Shown here: one piece after another, positions 36,513 to 46,114 of the stretch
Position numbering within the stretch: the first letter of the stretch is position 1
How the letters are laid out: every line of letters begins with the position of its first letter
Origin: Mameliella sp. MMSF_3455
GTDB lineage: Bacteria; Pseudomonadota; Alphaproteobacteria; Rhodobacterales; Rhodobacteraceae
DNA length: 64,000 nucleotides
Direction: 5' to 3'
Assembly (NCBI RefSeq): GCF_030733205.1
Contig: NZ_JASHJL010000020.1
Location: 28,259 to 92,258 of the forward strand
Program-made: the position numbers and the translations under genes
The notes under the pieces: model-generated
Seen by the model: the letters and a program-made list of their open reading frames with translations, nothing else
What the model was told of the DNA's origin: nothing
Database searches by the model: none

Positions 36513-37070
36513 TCAACCCGACCGGGCGTGCCGCACGAAGGGCACCGGCTCGCGCTCGGCCTTGAGCGACCAGTTGCGCTGCCAGGATTCAAGATAGGCG
36601 CCCCGCTGGACGGATTGCAGGCGCGCCTCCGCCTCGTCCGGGGCTTCGCCCGCCTCGATCATCAGCCGCAGGGCCATCATGGCCGCCCGCCCCTTGCCTT
36701 CGCGGCTGTGCAACATGACGCGCCCGCCCCCGAGCAGCGCCTTGCGGACCTGTGTGCTGACTTTTGGCCAGCCTTCTTCGACAGAAGCATTGGGCGCATC
36801 GCCGCGCTTGATCGGCATATGTACCCAGCGCGTCCCCTTGTCCTGGACGTCCTGACCGAGGGTCTTGGCCCCGGCCTCCAGCATCTCGACTTGGCTGACG
36901 AGGGAAATCACCATCGCCGGGCGCCAGCTGGACAGGTGTTCCAGATCGCCGCGATAATCGCCCCCGGCGCCAGGCAGTTGCGAAAAGGCAAGGATGCCGC
37001 CCCCCACGGGCAGGACATGCAGAGTGACAGGCCCGGCGGTGCCGGCTGCATTCTGCTCGTCCTCGATCAT
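36513..37070 (-). CDS. Protein-tyrosine/dual-specificity phosphatase-like protein with Cys to Ser active site
   Basis: A 185-residue protein with the DSP/PTP layout: HMPIKRGDAPN (general-acid Asp91 region) and a P-loop at 119-129. The P-loop reads MLHSREGKGRAAMM, where the obligatory nucleophile Cys (HCx5R) is Ser122 (codon AGC); His121, Gly125 and Arg128 remain. By family knowledge a Cys to Ser change abolishes catalysis but keeps phosphate binding, so this may be a pseudophosphatase. ATG 37070 follows GGGAGA. It ends against the SRP RNA terminator region. No partner is obvious. Confidence 0.75.
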   Translation of the reverse strand: MIEDEQNAAGTAGPVTLHVLPVGGGILAFSQLPGAGGDYRGDLEHLSSWRPAMVISLVSQVEMLEAGAKTLGQDVQDKGTRWVHMPIKRGDAPNASVEEGWPKVSTQVRKALLGGGRVMLHSREGKGRAAMMALRLMIEAGEAPDEAEARLQSVQRGAYLESWQRNWSLKAEREPVPFVRHARSG

Positions 37071-37286
37071 GCAATGTCTCCCCAATCGGCAGCGACGGGC
37101 CAGCAGCCGCCCCCACGGCCGCGGATTTCCGCCACCCGGGATAATACACGCATGTCCAGACTGGCCTAGCGATTCGGATCGAAGACAGCCGGCAATCCCC
37201 ACCAGAGTCGGGGACTTGCGGCAAGTTTTTCATGTTGTGCGCTCAGAATGCCACGGAAAGGCCCGCACCCGAAGGCACCGGCCCGC

Positions 37287-38816
37287 TCAGACCACCTGCC
37301 CGGGGTGCGACTCGGCCCAGTCTTCGAGAAAGGCGCGGATGTCCTCGCGCGCGACAAAACCGATCTCGCGCCGCGGCAGGGCAACGCCGTGATGCAGGGC
37401 CTGCTCGAGGCAGCCGATGTGATCCCGGCTGTCGCGGTCGGGCGCGTTTTCGGCGCCGTGCAGGATGGTGCCCAGCAGCGTGCCACCATAACCGTTGACG
37501 TGGCTCAGGTCCGGTTTCAGCCGCAGGAAGAACCCCATGACATCGGGCAGACCTTCCCAACCGGCGGCCTGCACAGGCGTCACGCCCATGCCGTCCGGCA
37601 GATCCCAGGGCAGGCCCAGCGCCACCAGCCGTTCCAGCACCGGCAACCTGTCGGGCAGGTGGAGCGTCTCGCGCAGGATGTTGGCATAGGCCGGGGCAAG
37701 GCGCGCGGGGTCGATGTATTCGCCCGGACTGGGCTGCCCTTCCGCGGCGCGGGCCAGCAGGGTTTCCTCGCGGCTGAGCGGGGTCGCCGCACCGCGCGCC
37801 TCGATCGCCTCGGCCACGGCGCGATTGCCATGCACGCGAGCATAGGCATAGGCCGTGGCGCCCTGCCAGACGCGCGCCGGATCGGCACCCGCTTCCAGCA
37901 GCATGTCCACCATGCGACGGTCACAGCCCCGCCGGGCCGCCTGGTGCAGGGCGGGCACCACCCAGGGCGCCTCTCCGCCAACCTCCTCGGGGTTGAAATC
38001 GTCCGGCCGGGCGCCATGCGACAGCAGCATCTCGACGGCCGCGTGATCGTGGAAATCCATCGCCCGCAGCAGCGCATTGGTGCCATGCGGATCGGCGCCT
38101 GCCTCCAGCAGCATCCGCAGTCCCTCATGGTGGCCCAGTTCGGTGGCGTGATAGAGCGACTCGTTGTCGTTGGGGTTGGCGCCATGGTCCAGCAACCAGC
38201 GGCCCAACACCATGTTGTCGGCATGGCCGATGGCGCCATAGAGCGCCGACAGCAGGTGATCCTCGCCCTCGGCGGCCGGGTAGCCGTCATTCACGTCGGC
38301 CCCATGCGCCAACAGCAGGTCAGCCACCGCCAGCATGTCCTCCTCCAGCTCGGGGCGGGCCTTGATCCAGCGCGAGAACGCCAAGTGCAGGATCGGGCGG
38401 CGCGGGCCGAGGGGCCGAGTGGCCAGACCTGGATCGCGTGCCAGCGCGGCAGCTACGGCCTCGCGCCGGTAGAGCGCGCATTCCAGGCCGAACACCCCAT
38501 CCGCCAGGTCGGGCGTATCGGCCAGCAAAGCCACGATGACCGGGGTCTGGCCATGAAACAGCGCGATTTTCAGCCGTTGCAGTTTCGCGGCGCGGTCCAG
38601 CCCCGTCGTTTCGGCGGCGAGTTTCAGGCGCGGCCAACTGGCAAAACCGTTTTCCTGCGCGATAACATGCAGGAAATCGGCACGCCGCAGGCTGTCGGGC
38701 GCGCGCCTTGGCGGGTGCTGTTGCAGGCGCTGCAGCGCCCAGACCTCGCGCGCAATATAGGCACGGTGCAGGCGCTTGGCCTCAAAGCGCAGGGTGTCAA
38801 GGGAAAGCTCGGTCAT
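37287..38816 (-). CDS. Ankyrin-repeat protein
   Basis: A 509-residue cytoplasmic protein (no signal peptide). The N-terminal about 70 residues (LRFEAKRLHRAYIAREVWALQRL...GFASWPRLK) resemble the leader found in many bacterial ankyrin proteins. From about 150 to 430 at least six ankyrin-like repeats are readable, e.g. VADLLLAHGADVNDGYP, RWLLDHGANPNDNESLYHATELGHHEGLRMLLEAGADPHG, EMLLSHGARPDD and VDMLLEAGADPARVWQGATAYAYARVHGN. A protein-binding scaffold is expected; partner unknown. Divergent from dnaX. Confidence 0.85.
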   Translation of the reverse strand: MTELSLDTLRFEAKRLHRAYIAREVWALQRLQQHPPRRAPDSLRRADFLHVIAQENGFASWPRLKLAAETTGLDRAAKLQRLKIALFHGQTPVIVALLADTPDLADGVFGLECALYRREAVAAALARDPGLATRPLGPRRPILHLAFSRWIKARPELEEDMLAVADLLLAHGADVNDGYPAAEGEDHLLSALYGAIGHADNMVLGRWLLDHGANPNDNESLYHATELGHHEGLRMLLEAGADPHGTNALLRAMDFHDHAAVEMLLSHGARPDDFNPEEVGGEAPWVVPALHQAARRGCDRRMVDMLLEAGADPARVWQGATAYAYARVHGNRAVAEAIEARGAATPLSREETLLARAAEGQPSPGEYIDPARLAPAYANILRETLHLPDRLPVLERLVALGLPWDLPDGMGVTPVQAAGWEGLPDVMGFFLRLKPDLSHVNGYGGTLLGTILHGAENAPDRDSRDHIGCLEQALHHGVALPRREIGFVAREDIRAFLEDWAESHPGQVV

Positions 38817-39066
38817 GATCGGGTTCCTCCGTCACTGCCCGCGATCCGCCGTGTCGGGCCAGAGAAAACCGTATGATCGGTGGTCTTCCGTTCGGGCCGG
38901 TGCAAGTGCTTTCCGCGGATCAGGAGGCCCCCGGCAAGCGGCCCTGTCCCTGATGTGCCGCGTCGGCGCGCGGAAATCAAGCACTGCCTGCGCAATCCCG
39001 GTCAGAGGGCGGTGGACGGCCCGGCGCGCAGCGCTTACTTTGGCCGCAACACCAGACAGGACCCCC

Positions 39067-40812
39067 ATGACCGACGCCCCCGCCTACCAGGTGCTCGCCC
39101 GCAAGTACCGCCCCGAGACCTTTGCCGATCTCGTCGGGCAGGACGCGATGGTGCGCACGCTGAAAAACGCCTTTGCCGCCGACCGGATCGCCCAGGCCTT
39201 CATCATGACCGGCATTCGCGGCACCGGTAAGACCACGACCGCACGGATCATCGCCAAGGGCATGAACTGCATTGGCGAGGACGGCAACGGCGGCCCGACG
39301 ACGGACCCCTGCGGCAAGTGCGAACATTGCGTCGCGATCATGGAAGGCCGCCACGTCGACATTCTGGAAATGGACGCCGCCAGCCGCACCGGCGTCGGCG
39401 ACATCCGCGAGATCATCGACAGCGTGCATTACCGGGCAGCCAGCGCGCGCTACAAGATCTACATCATCGACGAGGTTCACATGCTGTCCAAGAGCGCGTT
39501 CAACGCGCTCTTGAAGACGCTGGAAGAACCGCCCAGCCATGTGAAGTTCATCTTCGCCACGACCGAGATCCGGCAGGTGCCGGTGACGGTGCTGTCGCGC
39601 TGCCAGCGCTTCGACCTGCGGCGGATCGAACCCGAGGACATGATCGGCCTCTTGCGCAAGATCGCCAAGGCCGAAGCGGCCGAGATCACCGACGAGGCGC
39701 TGGCGCTGATCACCCGCGCCGCCGAAGGATCCGCCCGCGATGCGACCTCGCTGCTGGATCAGGCGATTTCGCACGGCGCCGGGGAAACCACCGCCGAACA
39801 GGTGCGCGCCATGCTGGGCCTGGCCGACCGGGGCCGGGTCATGGACCTGTTCGAACGCGTCATGCGCGGTGACGCCGCCGGCGCGCTCGAGGAACTGTCG
39901 GCACAATATGCCGATGGTGCCGACCCGCTGGCGGTGCTGCGCGACCTGGCCGAGCTGACTCACTGGATTTCCGTGGTCAAGATCACGCCCGAGGCCGCCG
40001 ACGACCCCACGGTCTCGCCCGACGAACGCGGGCGTGGACAGGCCTTTGCCGACGGACTGGGAATGCGGGCATTGGCCCGCGCCTGGCAGATGCTGCTGAA
40101 GGCGATCGAGGAAGTGTCGAACGCGCCGTCTGCCATGATGGCCGCCGAGATGGCGGTGATCCGGCTGACCCATGTGGCCGAGGGCCCCTCGCCCGAGGAA
40201 CTGATGCGCAAGTTGCAGGACAGCCCGCCTCCGCCCGCGCCAAACGGCGGCCCCGGCGGCGCGCCTGCCGGTCCGTCGGGCGGGATGACACATGCGCCGC
40301 AAACCTCTGCGCAGCACAACGGCGGCGGTCATTCCGGTGGAACGGTGACCGCGCTGGCCACCGAGGCCGCCGAGGCCCTGGCCCGCTATCCCACCTTCGA
40401 TCATGTGCTGGAGCTGATCCGCGCCAATCGTGACGTCAAACTGCTGGTCGAGGTCGAGGGGGCGGTGCGGCTTGCCGCCTATCAGCCCGGCCGGATCGAG
40501 TTCACGCCCGCCGAGGACGCCGCGCCCGACCTTGCGCAACGGCTTGGCGCGGCTTTGCAACGATGGACCGGCAATCGCTGGGCGGTAATCCTGGTCAACG
40601 GCTGCGAGACACCGACCGTGGTCGAGAAACGCGACGCCGCCGAACTGGCGCTGAGGGCCGAGGCCCAGGAGCACCCGCTTGTGCAGGCCGCAATGGCCGC
40701 CTTTCCGAAAGCGACGATCACCCATATCCGCACCGCGCAAGAAGCGGCGACAGAGGCGCTGGAAGAAGCCCTGCCAGAGGTCGAGGACGAATGGGATCCC
40801 TTCGAGGAGTGA
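39067..40812 (+). CDS. dnaX: DNA polymerase III subunits gamma/tau
   Basis: A 581-residue clamp-loader ATPase. Walker A TGIRGTGKTT (48-57), zinc-binding Cys68, Cys82, Cys85 and Cys88 (CGKCEHC), Walker B DEVH (135-138) and the LEEPPSHVKFIFATTE and SRCQRFDLRR (sensor/arginine-finger) regions. A Gly/Pro/His-rich linker (about 400-435) leads to the tau C-terminal domain. No A-rich slippery heptamer is visible near the linker, so gamma by frameshift seems unlikely. ATG 39067 begins the conserved YQVLARKYRPETFADLVGQ. Heads the dnaX-ybaB-TraB-recR cluster. Confidence 0.95.
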   Translation: MTDAPAYQVLARKYRPETFADLVGQDAMVRTLKNAFAADRIAQAFIMTGIRGTGKTTTARIIAKGMNCIGEDGNGGPTTDPCGKCEHCVAIMEGRHVDILEMDAASRTGVGDIREIIDSVHYRAASARYKIYIIDEVHMLSKSAFNALLKTLEEPPSHVKFIFATTEIRQVPVTVLSRCQRFDLRRIEPEDMIGLLRKIAKAEAAEITDEALALITRAAEGSARDATSLLDQAISHGAGETTAEQVRAMLGLADRGRVMDLFERVMRGDAAGALEELSAQYADGADPLAVLRDLAELTHWISVVKITPEAADDPTVSPDERGRGQAFADGLGMRALARAWQMLLKAIEEVSNAPSAMMAAEMAVIRLTHVAEGPSPEELMRKLQDSPPPPAPNGGPGGAPAGPSGGMTHAPQTSAQHNGGGHSGGTVTALATEAAEALARYPTFDHVLELIRANRDVKLLVEVEGAVRLAAYQPGRIEFTPAEDAAPDLAQRLGAALQRWTGNRWAVILVNGCETPTVVEKRDAAELALRAEAQEHPLVQAAMAAFPKATITHIRTAQEAATEALEEALPEVEDEWDPFEE

Positions 40813-40968
40813 CCGCACCGACCTGCCCCGCGTGGCATCAAATCGCCGCGGCACGGGGCTGACGCGGCGCCTGCGCCTTGTCCATCGCCCCCGCGACTGC
40901 GATATGTAGGGCAACACTTCTCGACACCGCGCCGACTGTTCGGCGGACTATCTACCAGGAGACAGAAC

Positions 40969-41313
40969 ATGCTGAAAGGTTTGGGCGGGCTTGGCGACAT
41001 GGCCAAGATGATGAAACAGGCGCAGGACATGCAGGCCAAGATGGCCGAGATGCAGGAAGAGCTGGCCAACACGACCGTGACCGGCGAATCCGGCGCCGGC
41101 CTGGTCAAGGCGACCGCCACCGCCAAGGGCGAACTGACGGGCCTTGAAATCGACCCGTCGATTTTTGTGCCGTCGGAAAAGGAAGTGGCCGAGGACCTGA
41201 TCCTGGCCGCCATCAAGGACGCTCAGGCCCGCGCCAGCGAACGCGCCCAGTCCGAGATGCAGAAGCTGACCCAGGAAATGGGCCTGCCCGCCGACATGAA
41301 ACTGCCGTTCTGA
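40969..41313 (+). CDS. YbaB/EbfC nucleoid-associated protein
   Basis: A 114-residue DNA-binding protein: MLKGLGGLGDMAKMMKQAQDMQAKMAEMQEELANTTVTGESGAGLVKATATAKGELTGLEIDPS matches the family throughout. Homologues bind DNA as a dimer of tweezer-like subunits and sit between dnaX and recR in most bacteria, as here. The gap to dnaX (156 bases) contains AGGAG immediately before the start. Confidence 0.95.
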   Translation: MLKGLGGLGDMAKMMKQAQDMQAKMAEMQEELANTTVTGESGAGLVKATATAKGELTGLEIDPSIFVPSEKEVAEDLILAAIKDAQARASERAQSEMQKLTQEMGLPADMKLPF

Positions 41314-41316
41314 TCC

Positions 41317-42381
41317 GTGCCGGGGCGGGTGCGGGATCTGCTGCGTGCGGGCCTGACCGGGCTCGCCCTCGCCGCCGCGGCCCCGGTCGCGGCGCAGGAC
41401 TGGGCCACGCGCGATCTGTGCTTTCCGCCCCGGATCGAGATTTACGACGAGGTCTTTGCCCCCGAGGGCCGGGCCGAACTGGAGGCGCGCGCCGCCGCGA
41501 TCCCCAATGCCACTGGACGCTTCTGGCGCATCACGGCGCCGGATGGCGCTGTCTCCCATCTTTGGGGGACGATGCACAGCAGCCACCGCAGCGTGCTCGA
41601 CTTGCCCGAGGCGGTGCGGGAGGCCCTGACCGGCGCCGACCGGCTGGGGCTGGAAATCGACCCGACCTTTCCGGACCGTGCAAGCCATGACGCCTACATG
41701 CGCGGCGACGATGTCTATCGCCAGGACGGCTCTGTCACCGCCTACCATGACCTCGGCCTGCCGGAACGGTTCGAAGACCACCTTGTGGCGCGCCTGCGTG
41801 CCCTCGGCTGGTCCGGCGACGCGCTGCCGGAACTGAGGCTGGGGACGCTGGCGGAGCTGCTGCTCTACGACCCCTGCGAGGATTTCTCTGCCGGGGTCCT
41901 GCCCTCTCAGGACAGCTACCTGCAGACGCTCGCGCATATCCGGGGCATCCCCGTCCTGCCGCTGGAAGACAGCGACCGGCTTTCGACCAAGCTGAACACG
42001 CCCGGCAACGAGGATCTCGCCCGCGCCATCATCGGCACCTACGCCGTCTACCTGATGCCCGGCGCCACGCCAGAGGCCCGCGCCACCGCGCTGGCGCTTT
42101 ACCGGACCGGACAGGTCGGGCTGATGATGGCCTGGGACGAGGCACAGGTCACTGCCGCGCTTGGAAACGAGGGGCCCGCGCTCTACGCCCGGATGACCGA
42201 ATACCTGGTGGATGAGCGCAACGAGGACTTCGTGAATGCCGCCCGCGACGCGCTGACCGAAGGCGGCGTTTTCATCGGCGTCGGCAACTTCCATCTGCCG
42301 GGCGAAAACGGCATGATCGCACTTCTGCGCGCCGAAGGGTTTGACGTCACGCGCATCCCGCTGCCCGGCGAGGCCCCCTGA
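41317..42381 (+). CDS. TraB/GumN family exported protein inserted between ybaB and recR
   Basis: A 354-residue protein with an N-terminal signal ([20 protein letters not shown]) and the two TraB/GumN hallmarks: [11 protein letters not shown] (GxxH-type, about 85-95) and [25 protein letters not shown] (GxxH near the C-terminus). The family includes Tiki-like metalloproteases, so the conserved His and Glu may bind metal. GTG 41317 is the start, three bases after the ybaB stop. Its end is one base before recR's start, so it is co-translated with a DNA repair operon. Why an exported protein sits there is unclear. Confidence 0.85.
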   Translation: MPGRVRDLLRAGLTGLALAAAAPVAAQDWATRDLCFPPRIEIYDEVFAPEGRAELEARAAAIPNATGRFWRITAPDGAVSHLWGTMHSSHRSVLDLPEAVREALTGADRLGLEIDPTFPDRASHDAYMRGDDVYRQDGSVTAYHDLGLPERFEDHLVARLRALGWSGDALPELRLGTLAELLLYDPCEDFSAGVLPSQDSYLQTLAHIRGIPVLPLEDSDRLSTKLNTPGNEDLARAIIGTYAVYLMPGATPEARATALALYRTGQVGLMMAWDEAQVTAALGNEGPALYARMTEYLVDERNEDFVNAARDALTEGGVFIGVGNFHLPGENGMIALLRAEGFDVTRIPLPGEAP

Positions 42382-42382
42382 C

Positions 42383-42982
42383 ATGGCCCGCGATGCCAAC
42401 CCGATCGAGCACCTGATCGACCTGATGGCGCGCCTGCCCGGCCTCGGCCCGCGTTCTGCCCGCCGCGCAGTCCTGCACCTGATCCGCAAGCGCGCGATCC
42501 TTCTGGCGCCCCTGGCCAAGGCCATGGCCGATGTGGCCGAACGTGCCCGCGAATGCCTGAACTGCGGCAATGTCGGCACCTCGGAGATCTGCCCGATCTG
42601 CGCCGACGAGGGCCGCGCCAACGGGCTGCTCTGTGTCGTCGAAGAGGTCGCCGACCTCTGGGCGATGGAACGCGGCGGCACCTACAAGGGGCGCTATCAC
42701 GTCCTGGGCGGCACACTGTCCGCGCTGGATGGCGTCGGCCCCGAAGACCTGCGCATCCCGCAGCTATTGCAACGGATCGAGGCCGAGGGCGTGACAGAGG
42801 TCATCCTGGCCCTGAACGCCACCATCGACGGCCAGACAACCGCCCATTACATCGCCGACCAGCTGGAAGACCGGGGCATCCAGCTCAGCTCGCTGGCGCA
42901 GGGCGTGCCAATCGGCGGCGAATTGGACTACCTGGACGACGGCACCATCACCGCGGCGCTGAACGCGCGCAAGCGGCTGTGA
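42383..42982 (+). CDS. recR: Recombination mediator RecR
   Basis: A 199-residue protein of normal RecR length. N-terminal helix-hairpin-helix ([21 protein letters not shown]), zinc finger CLNCG...CPIC, Toprim domain ([27 protein letters not shown]...[12 protein letters not shown]) and the C-terminal [20 protein letters not shown]alker-B-like segment. Works with RecF/RecO to load RecA at gaps. Last gene of the cluster. Confidence 0.96.
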   Translation: MARDANPIEHLIDLMARLPGLGPRSARRAVLHLIRKRAILLAPLAKAMADVAERARECLNCGNVGTSEICPICADEGRANGLLCVVEEVADLWAMERGGTYKGRYHVLGGTLSALDGVGPEDLRIPQLLQRIEAEGVTEVILALNATIDGQTTAHYIADQLEDRGIQLSSLAQGVPIGGELDYLDDGTITAALNARKRL

Positions 42983-43136
42983 CCTGAACCGGGCGTTGCC
43001 CGTTTGCCGCACCCGCACGCAGGGCCAAAGCCGGCATGACCCGGCACATCAAACTGTTACATCAGCCAAGTAGCCGCCGGAGCGACAGCGGGCGTTGCCC
43101 CGTAACGATTTTCGCCAAGTCACTCCGGGATGTTCC

Positions 43137-45068
43137 ATGAACCGTGTTTCCCCTCTCGCCCTTGCCGCCGCACTGATGACCCTTCTGCCTGCGGGCGCCT
43201 TTGCCCAGTCCGCCTGCCTGCCCTCCGATCCCGCGGACGGCGACGACGTGATCTGCGCCGGCACCGGCCCGGGGATCGAGGATGACGGCTTTGACGATGG
43301 CAGCATTACCATCGCCCCGACCGGCACTATCGACGGTGGCGACCGGGGGCTGCGGGTGGATGACGATGTCATCATCGTCAACGACGGTTTCGTGCGCGGG
43401 CCCGGGGATCACGGCATCCAGGGCGACAACGATGTCCATGTCACAAACAACGGCACCGTGATCGGTGTGGGTGGCGACGGAATCAACATCGACAACGATG
43501 GCGTGGTGATCAACAACGGCGTGATCACCAGCCTTGACGACGACGGCGTGCAGCTTGAGGACCGCCCGCTGGTCGTCAACAACGGCACCATCACAGCCCC
43601 GGACGAGGGCATCAACGTCAACGTCGATTTCGCGCAGGTCACCAACACCGGCACCGTGATCGCAGGCGACGACGGCGTGAACGCGGGCAATTTCGCCGAC
43701 ATCTTCAACTCCGGCCTGATCCAGTCGACCGGTGACCAGGACGCCATCGACCTGGACAGTGGCAAGATCACCAACCACGGGCGGCTGATCAGCCTCGGCG
43801 CCGAGGACGGGATCGATTTCGACGCCGCCGCCGCCGGCCCGTCCCTCGTCCTCAACACCGGCCGGATCGAGGGCAATCTCGCCATCAACACCGATGCCGC
43901 CGACCTCGCGGTGCAGGAAATCGTGAACTCCGGCACGCTGATCGGGCGCGGCGGTGTCGCGGTAAGCCTGGGCGGCGGCGACGACATCCTGCGCCTGCTG
44001 GATGGCAGCGCGGTCTCCGGCGCCATCGAGATGGGCGCAGGCCATGACACGCTGGCCGTCATGACCCGCCGGGCGCAGCTGCTGACGTTTGGCACCACCG
44101 TTCCCGAAACGATCACCGTTCGCGGCGGCGGCTATGTACTGTTGAACGCCACGCCGGCGCCTGTGGCAACCCCCGCCGCCGTGGTCACCGCGCCGGCGCT
44201 GATCGTCGTGGACGAGGCGCCGGTCTCCTCTCCGGACCGGCTGTCGCGGGAACTGGGCATGGGGATCGGCGGCAGCGTGCTGGACTTCCAGGTGGCACGG
44301 GGCCCCTGGCTGGGCACCTTCGCCAACGCGGGCACCATCGCGCCCGACAGTTCGCAGGGGGCCGACTTTGCCAGCCGCGGTATCGCGGTGGGCTTTGGCA
44401 CCGGCTGGCGGGGGATCTCTCCCTTCATCGGTTACGGCGAGGGTGCCAGCGACCTGGACGATGGAGTTACCGAAACCCGGATCAGGTCGTTATTCGTGGG
44501 CCTCGGCCTGAGCGGAGAGTACGGGCGGTTCAGCTATGACGCCGCGCTCTATTCCGGGCGGACCCACAACGAGATCAACAGCCCCGACACCCATACCGGC
44601 AGCGCCGATTTCGACGGCCAGTTGCTGGGGATCAGCCTGCGCGGCGGCGGCCTGCTGTGGCAGAACCCGTCCGCGGGCTACGGGATCGACCTGGTGATGC
44701 AGGGCGATTTCCTGCGCCACAAGACAGAGCGCCACGCCCTGTCCGGCCTGGCCGGGGGCAAGATCGGCGAACGGACGACAACCACCGCCGCGCTGCGCGT
44801 CGAGATGGGCCTGCCGATGCAGATGAACGACATGTCGATGCGACCCTACCTTGCGGTGACCAGCTTCGGCGGCAATCCCGACGACATCACCTTTTCGGTC
44901 GGCGGCGCCAGCACCACCTTCGACGCGGCCGACGTAAGCGGCGGCACTGCCCTTGCCCTGGGCGCCAGCTTTGCGACCGGCGGCAACGGGTTGAAAGGCC
45001 GCTTCGAGGTTTCGCACGACGCGGACGACAATACCTCTTGGGGGATCAAGCTGGGCATGGCGTTCTGA
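43137..45068 (+). CDS. Autotransporter-type protein with NNG-repeat passenger and beta-barrel
   Basis: A 643-residue outer-membrane protein. Sec signal (about 1-22, ending AFA), then a repetitive passenger (about 60-300) of 'ITNNGTI/VVNNGVI'-like units of roughly 20 residues, Asp-rich and predicted right-handed beta-helix, then a Pro/Ala/Val-rich linker and a C-terminal autotransporter barrel (about 375-643) with alternating strands ending in GIKLGMAF, the terminal aromatic expected of barrels. The Asp/Gly-rich repeats may bind Ca2+. ATG 43137 is the only start next to a full signal peptide. Stands alone. Confidence 0.85.
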   Translation: MNRVSPLALAAALMTLLPAGAFAQSACLPSDPADGDDVICAGTGPGIEDDGFDDGSITIAPTGTIDGGDRGLRVDDDVIIVNDGFVRGPGDHGIQGDNDVHVTNNGTVIGVGGDGINIDNDGVVINNGVITSLDDDGVQLEDRPLVVNNGTITAPDEGINVNVDFAQVTNTGTVIAGDDGVNAGNFADIFNSGLIQSTGDQDAIDLDSGKITNHGRLISLGAEDGIDFDAAAAGPSLVLNTGRIEGNLAINTDAADLAVQEIVNSGTLIGRGGVAVSLGGGDDILRLLDGSAVSGAIEMGAGHDTLAVMTRRAQLLTFGTTVPETITVRGGGYVLLNATPAPVATPAAVVTAPALIVVDEAPVSSPDRLSRELGMGIGGSVLDFQVARGPWLGTFANAGTIAPDSSQGADFASRGIAVGFGTGWRGISPFIGYGEGASDLDDGVTETRIRSLFVGLGLSGEYGRFSYDAALYSGRTHNEINSPDTHTGSADFDGQLLGISLRGGGLLWQNPSAGYGIDLVMQGDFLRHKTERHALSGLAGGKIGERTTTTAALRVEMGLPMQMNDMSMRPYLAVTSFGGNPDDITFSVGGASTTFDAADVSGGTALALGASFATGGNGLKGRFEVSHDADDNTSWGIKLGMAF

Positions 45069-45091
45069 GGCACGTCCGCACCCCCGTGAGG

Positions 45092-45123
45092 GCAAAAGAA
45101 AAGGCGCCCCCAAAGGGGCGCCT
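45092..45123 (-). terminator. Intrinsic terminator of trcR
   Basis: Stem AGGCGCCCC / GGGGCGCCT (45102-45110, 45115-45123) with CAAA loop. On the minus strand it is followed by TTTTCTTTT, so it ends the TrcR transcript; it may also halt the convergent autotransporter transcript. Confidence 0.8.
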
Positions 45124-45186
45124 GTCAGTGGGACGGCGGGCGGGGCGATCTGGCCCGAAGGGCCAGGAGCGGCGCCCTGCCGGACC

Positions 45187-45957
45187 TCAGCGGTCCTCTT
45201 CCTCGTCGTCCTCGTCCTTGCCGCCACCGGGCAAGTTGAAGAAGCTGTCCGCGTCGAGGTAATCGTCGTCGCTCTTGCGGTCGTCTTCCTCGTCGTCCTC
45301 CTCGCCGCGCGGATCGGACAGGCTGAAGGTTTCCAGCCCCTCGATCGACGACGGCAGACGCGGTTCCGGCTCCATCTCGAGGCTCTGCTCGGTCGAGACC
45401 AGCTTGCGACGCTCGTCGTCGGTCATGACCTTGGCCAGATCCTTGGCCGCCTTGGCCACCGCCGCGTCCAGTTCGGACTGCCTGCACAGGCCCAGGGCAA
45501 CCGGGTCGATCGGCTGCATGTTCTGGATGTTCCAGTGGGTGCGCTCGCGGATCGACTGGATCGTCGGCTTGGTGGTGCCGACCAGCTTGGCGATCTGGCT
45601 GTCGGCCAGTTCCGGGTGAAACTTCACCAGCCAGAGAATCGCGTTCGGGCGATCCTGCCGCTTGGACAGCGGGGTATAGCGCGGGCCACGACGCTTTTCC
45701 TCGTCGCGGGCAGCCGGGTTGTGCTTCAGCTTGAGCTTGTGCAGCGGGTCCTTCTCGGCCTTGTCGATCTCTCCCTGTTCCAGCTGGTTGTTGGCAACCG
45801 GGTCAAAGCCCTTGACGCCCGCGGCCACGTCGCCATCGGCGATGCCCTGTATCTCAAGCTCGTGGAATCCGGTGAAATCGGCGATCTGCTTGAAGGTCAT
45901 CGTGGTGTTGTCCACCAGCCAGACGGCGGTCGCCTTGGGGTGCAGCAGCTTGGACAT
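45187..45957 (-). CDS. trcR: Cell cycle transcriptional regulator TrcR (DUF1013)
   Basis: A 256-residue protein of the DUF1013 family, conserved in alphaproteobacteria. N-terminal helix-turn-helix-like regions (ATAVWLVDNTTMTFKQIADFTG; AILWLVKFHPELADSQIAKLVGTTKPTIQSIRERTHWN) suit DNA binding. The C-terminal about 60 residues are highly acidic (GEEDDEEDDRKSDDD, KDEDDEEEDR). ATG 45957 is chosen since AGGAG is seven bases upstream; ATG 45963 is too close to it. The regulatory target is not shown here. Confidence 0.85.
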   Translation of the reverse strand: MSKLLHPKATAVWLVDNTTMTFKQIADFTGFHELEIQGIADGDVAAGVKGFDPVANNQLEQGEIDKAEKDPLHKLKLKHNPAARDEEKRRGPRYTPLSKRQDRPNAILWLVKFHPELADSQIAKLVGTTKPTIQSIRERTHWNIQNMQPIDPVALGLCRQSELDAAVAKAAKDLAKVMTDDERRKLVSTEQSLEMEPEPRLPSSIEGLETFSLSDPRGEEDDEEDDRKSDDDYLDADSFFNLPGGGKDEDDEEEDR

Positions 45958-46114
45958 GTTCATACTCCTTGGTCTTGCGGGACCCGCTGGCATGCCTCCT
46001 GCGCGGCCCGAGGCCGGTCTGGGGCCAAGGGCGGCTCCGGCGGGCGGAGCGGGTTACCGTTGTCGGGAAACTCGGCGTCTATATAGTGATCTCGCAGTCA
46101 AAGGGGAAGCGAAA

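Noticed and set aside
39067..40812. Programmed frameshift in dnaX producing gamma
   Set aside because: No A-rich slippery heptamer is visible in the GC-rich linker region.
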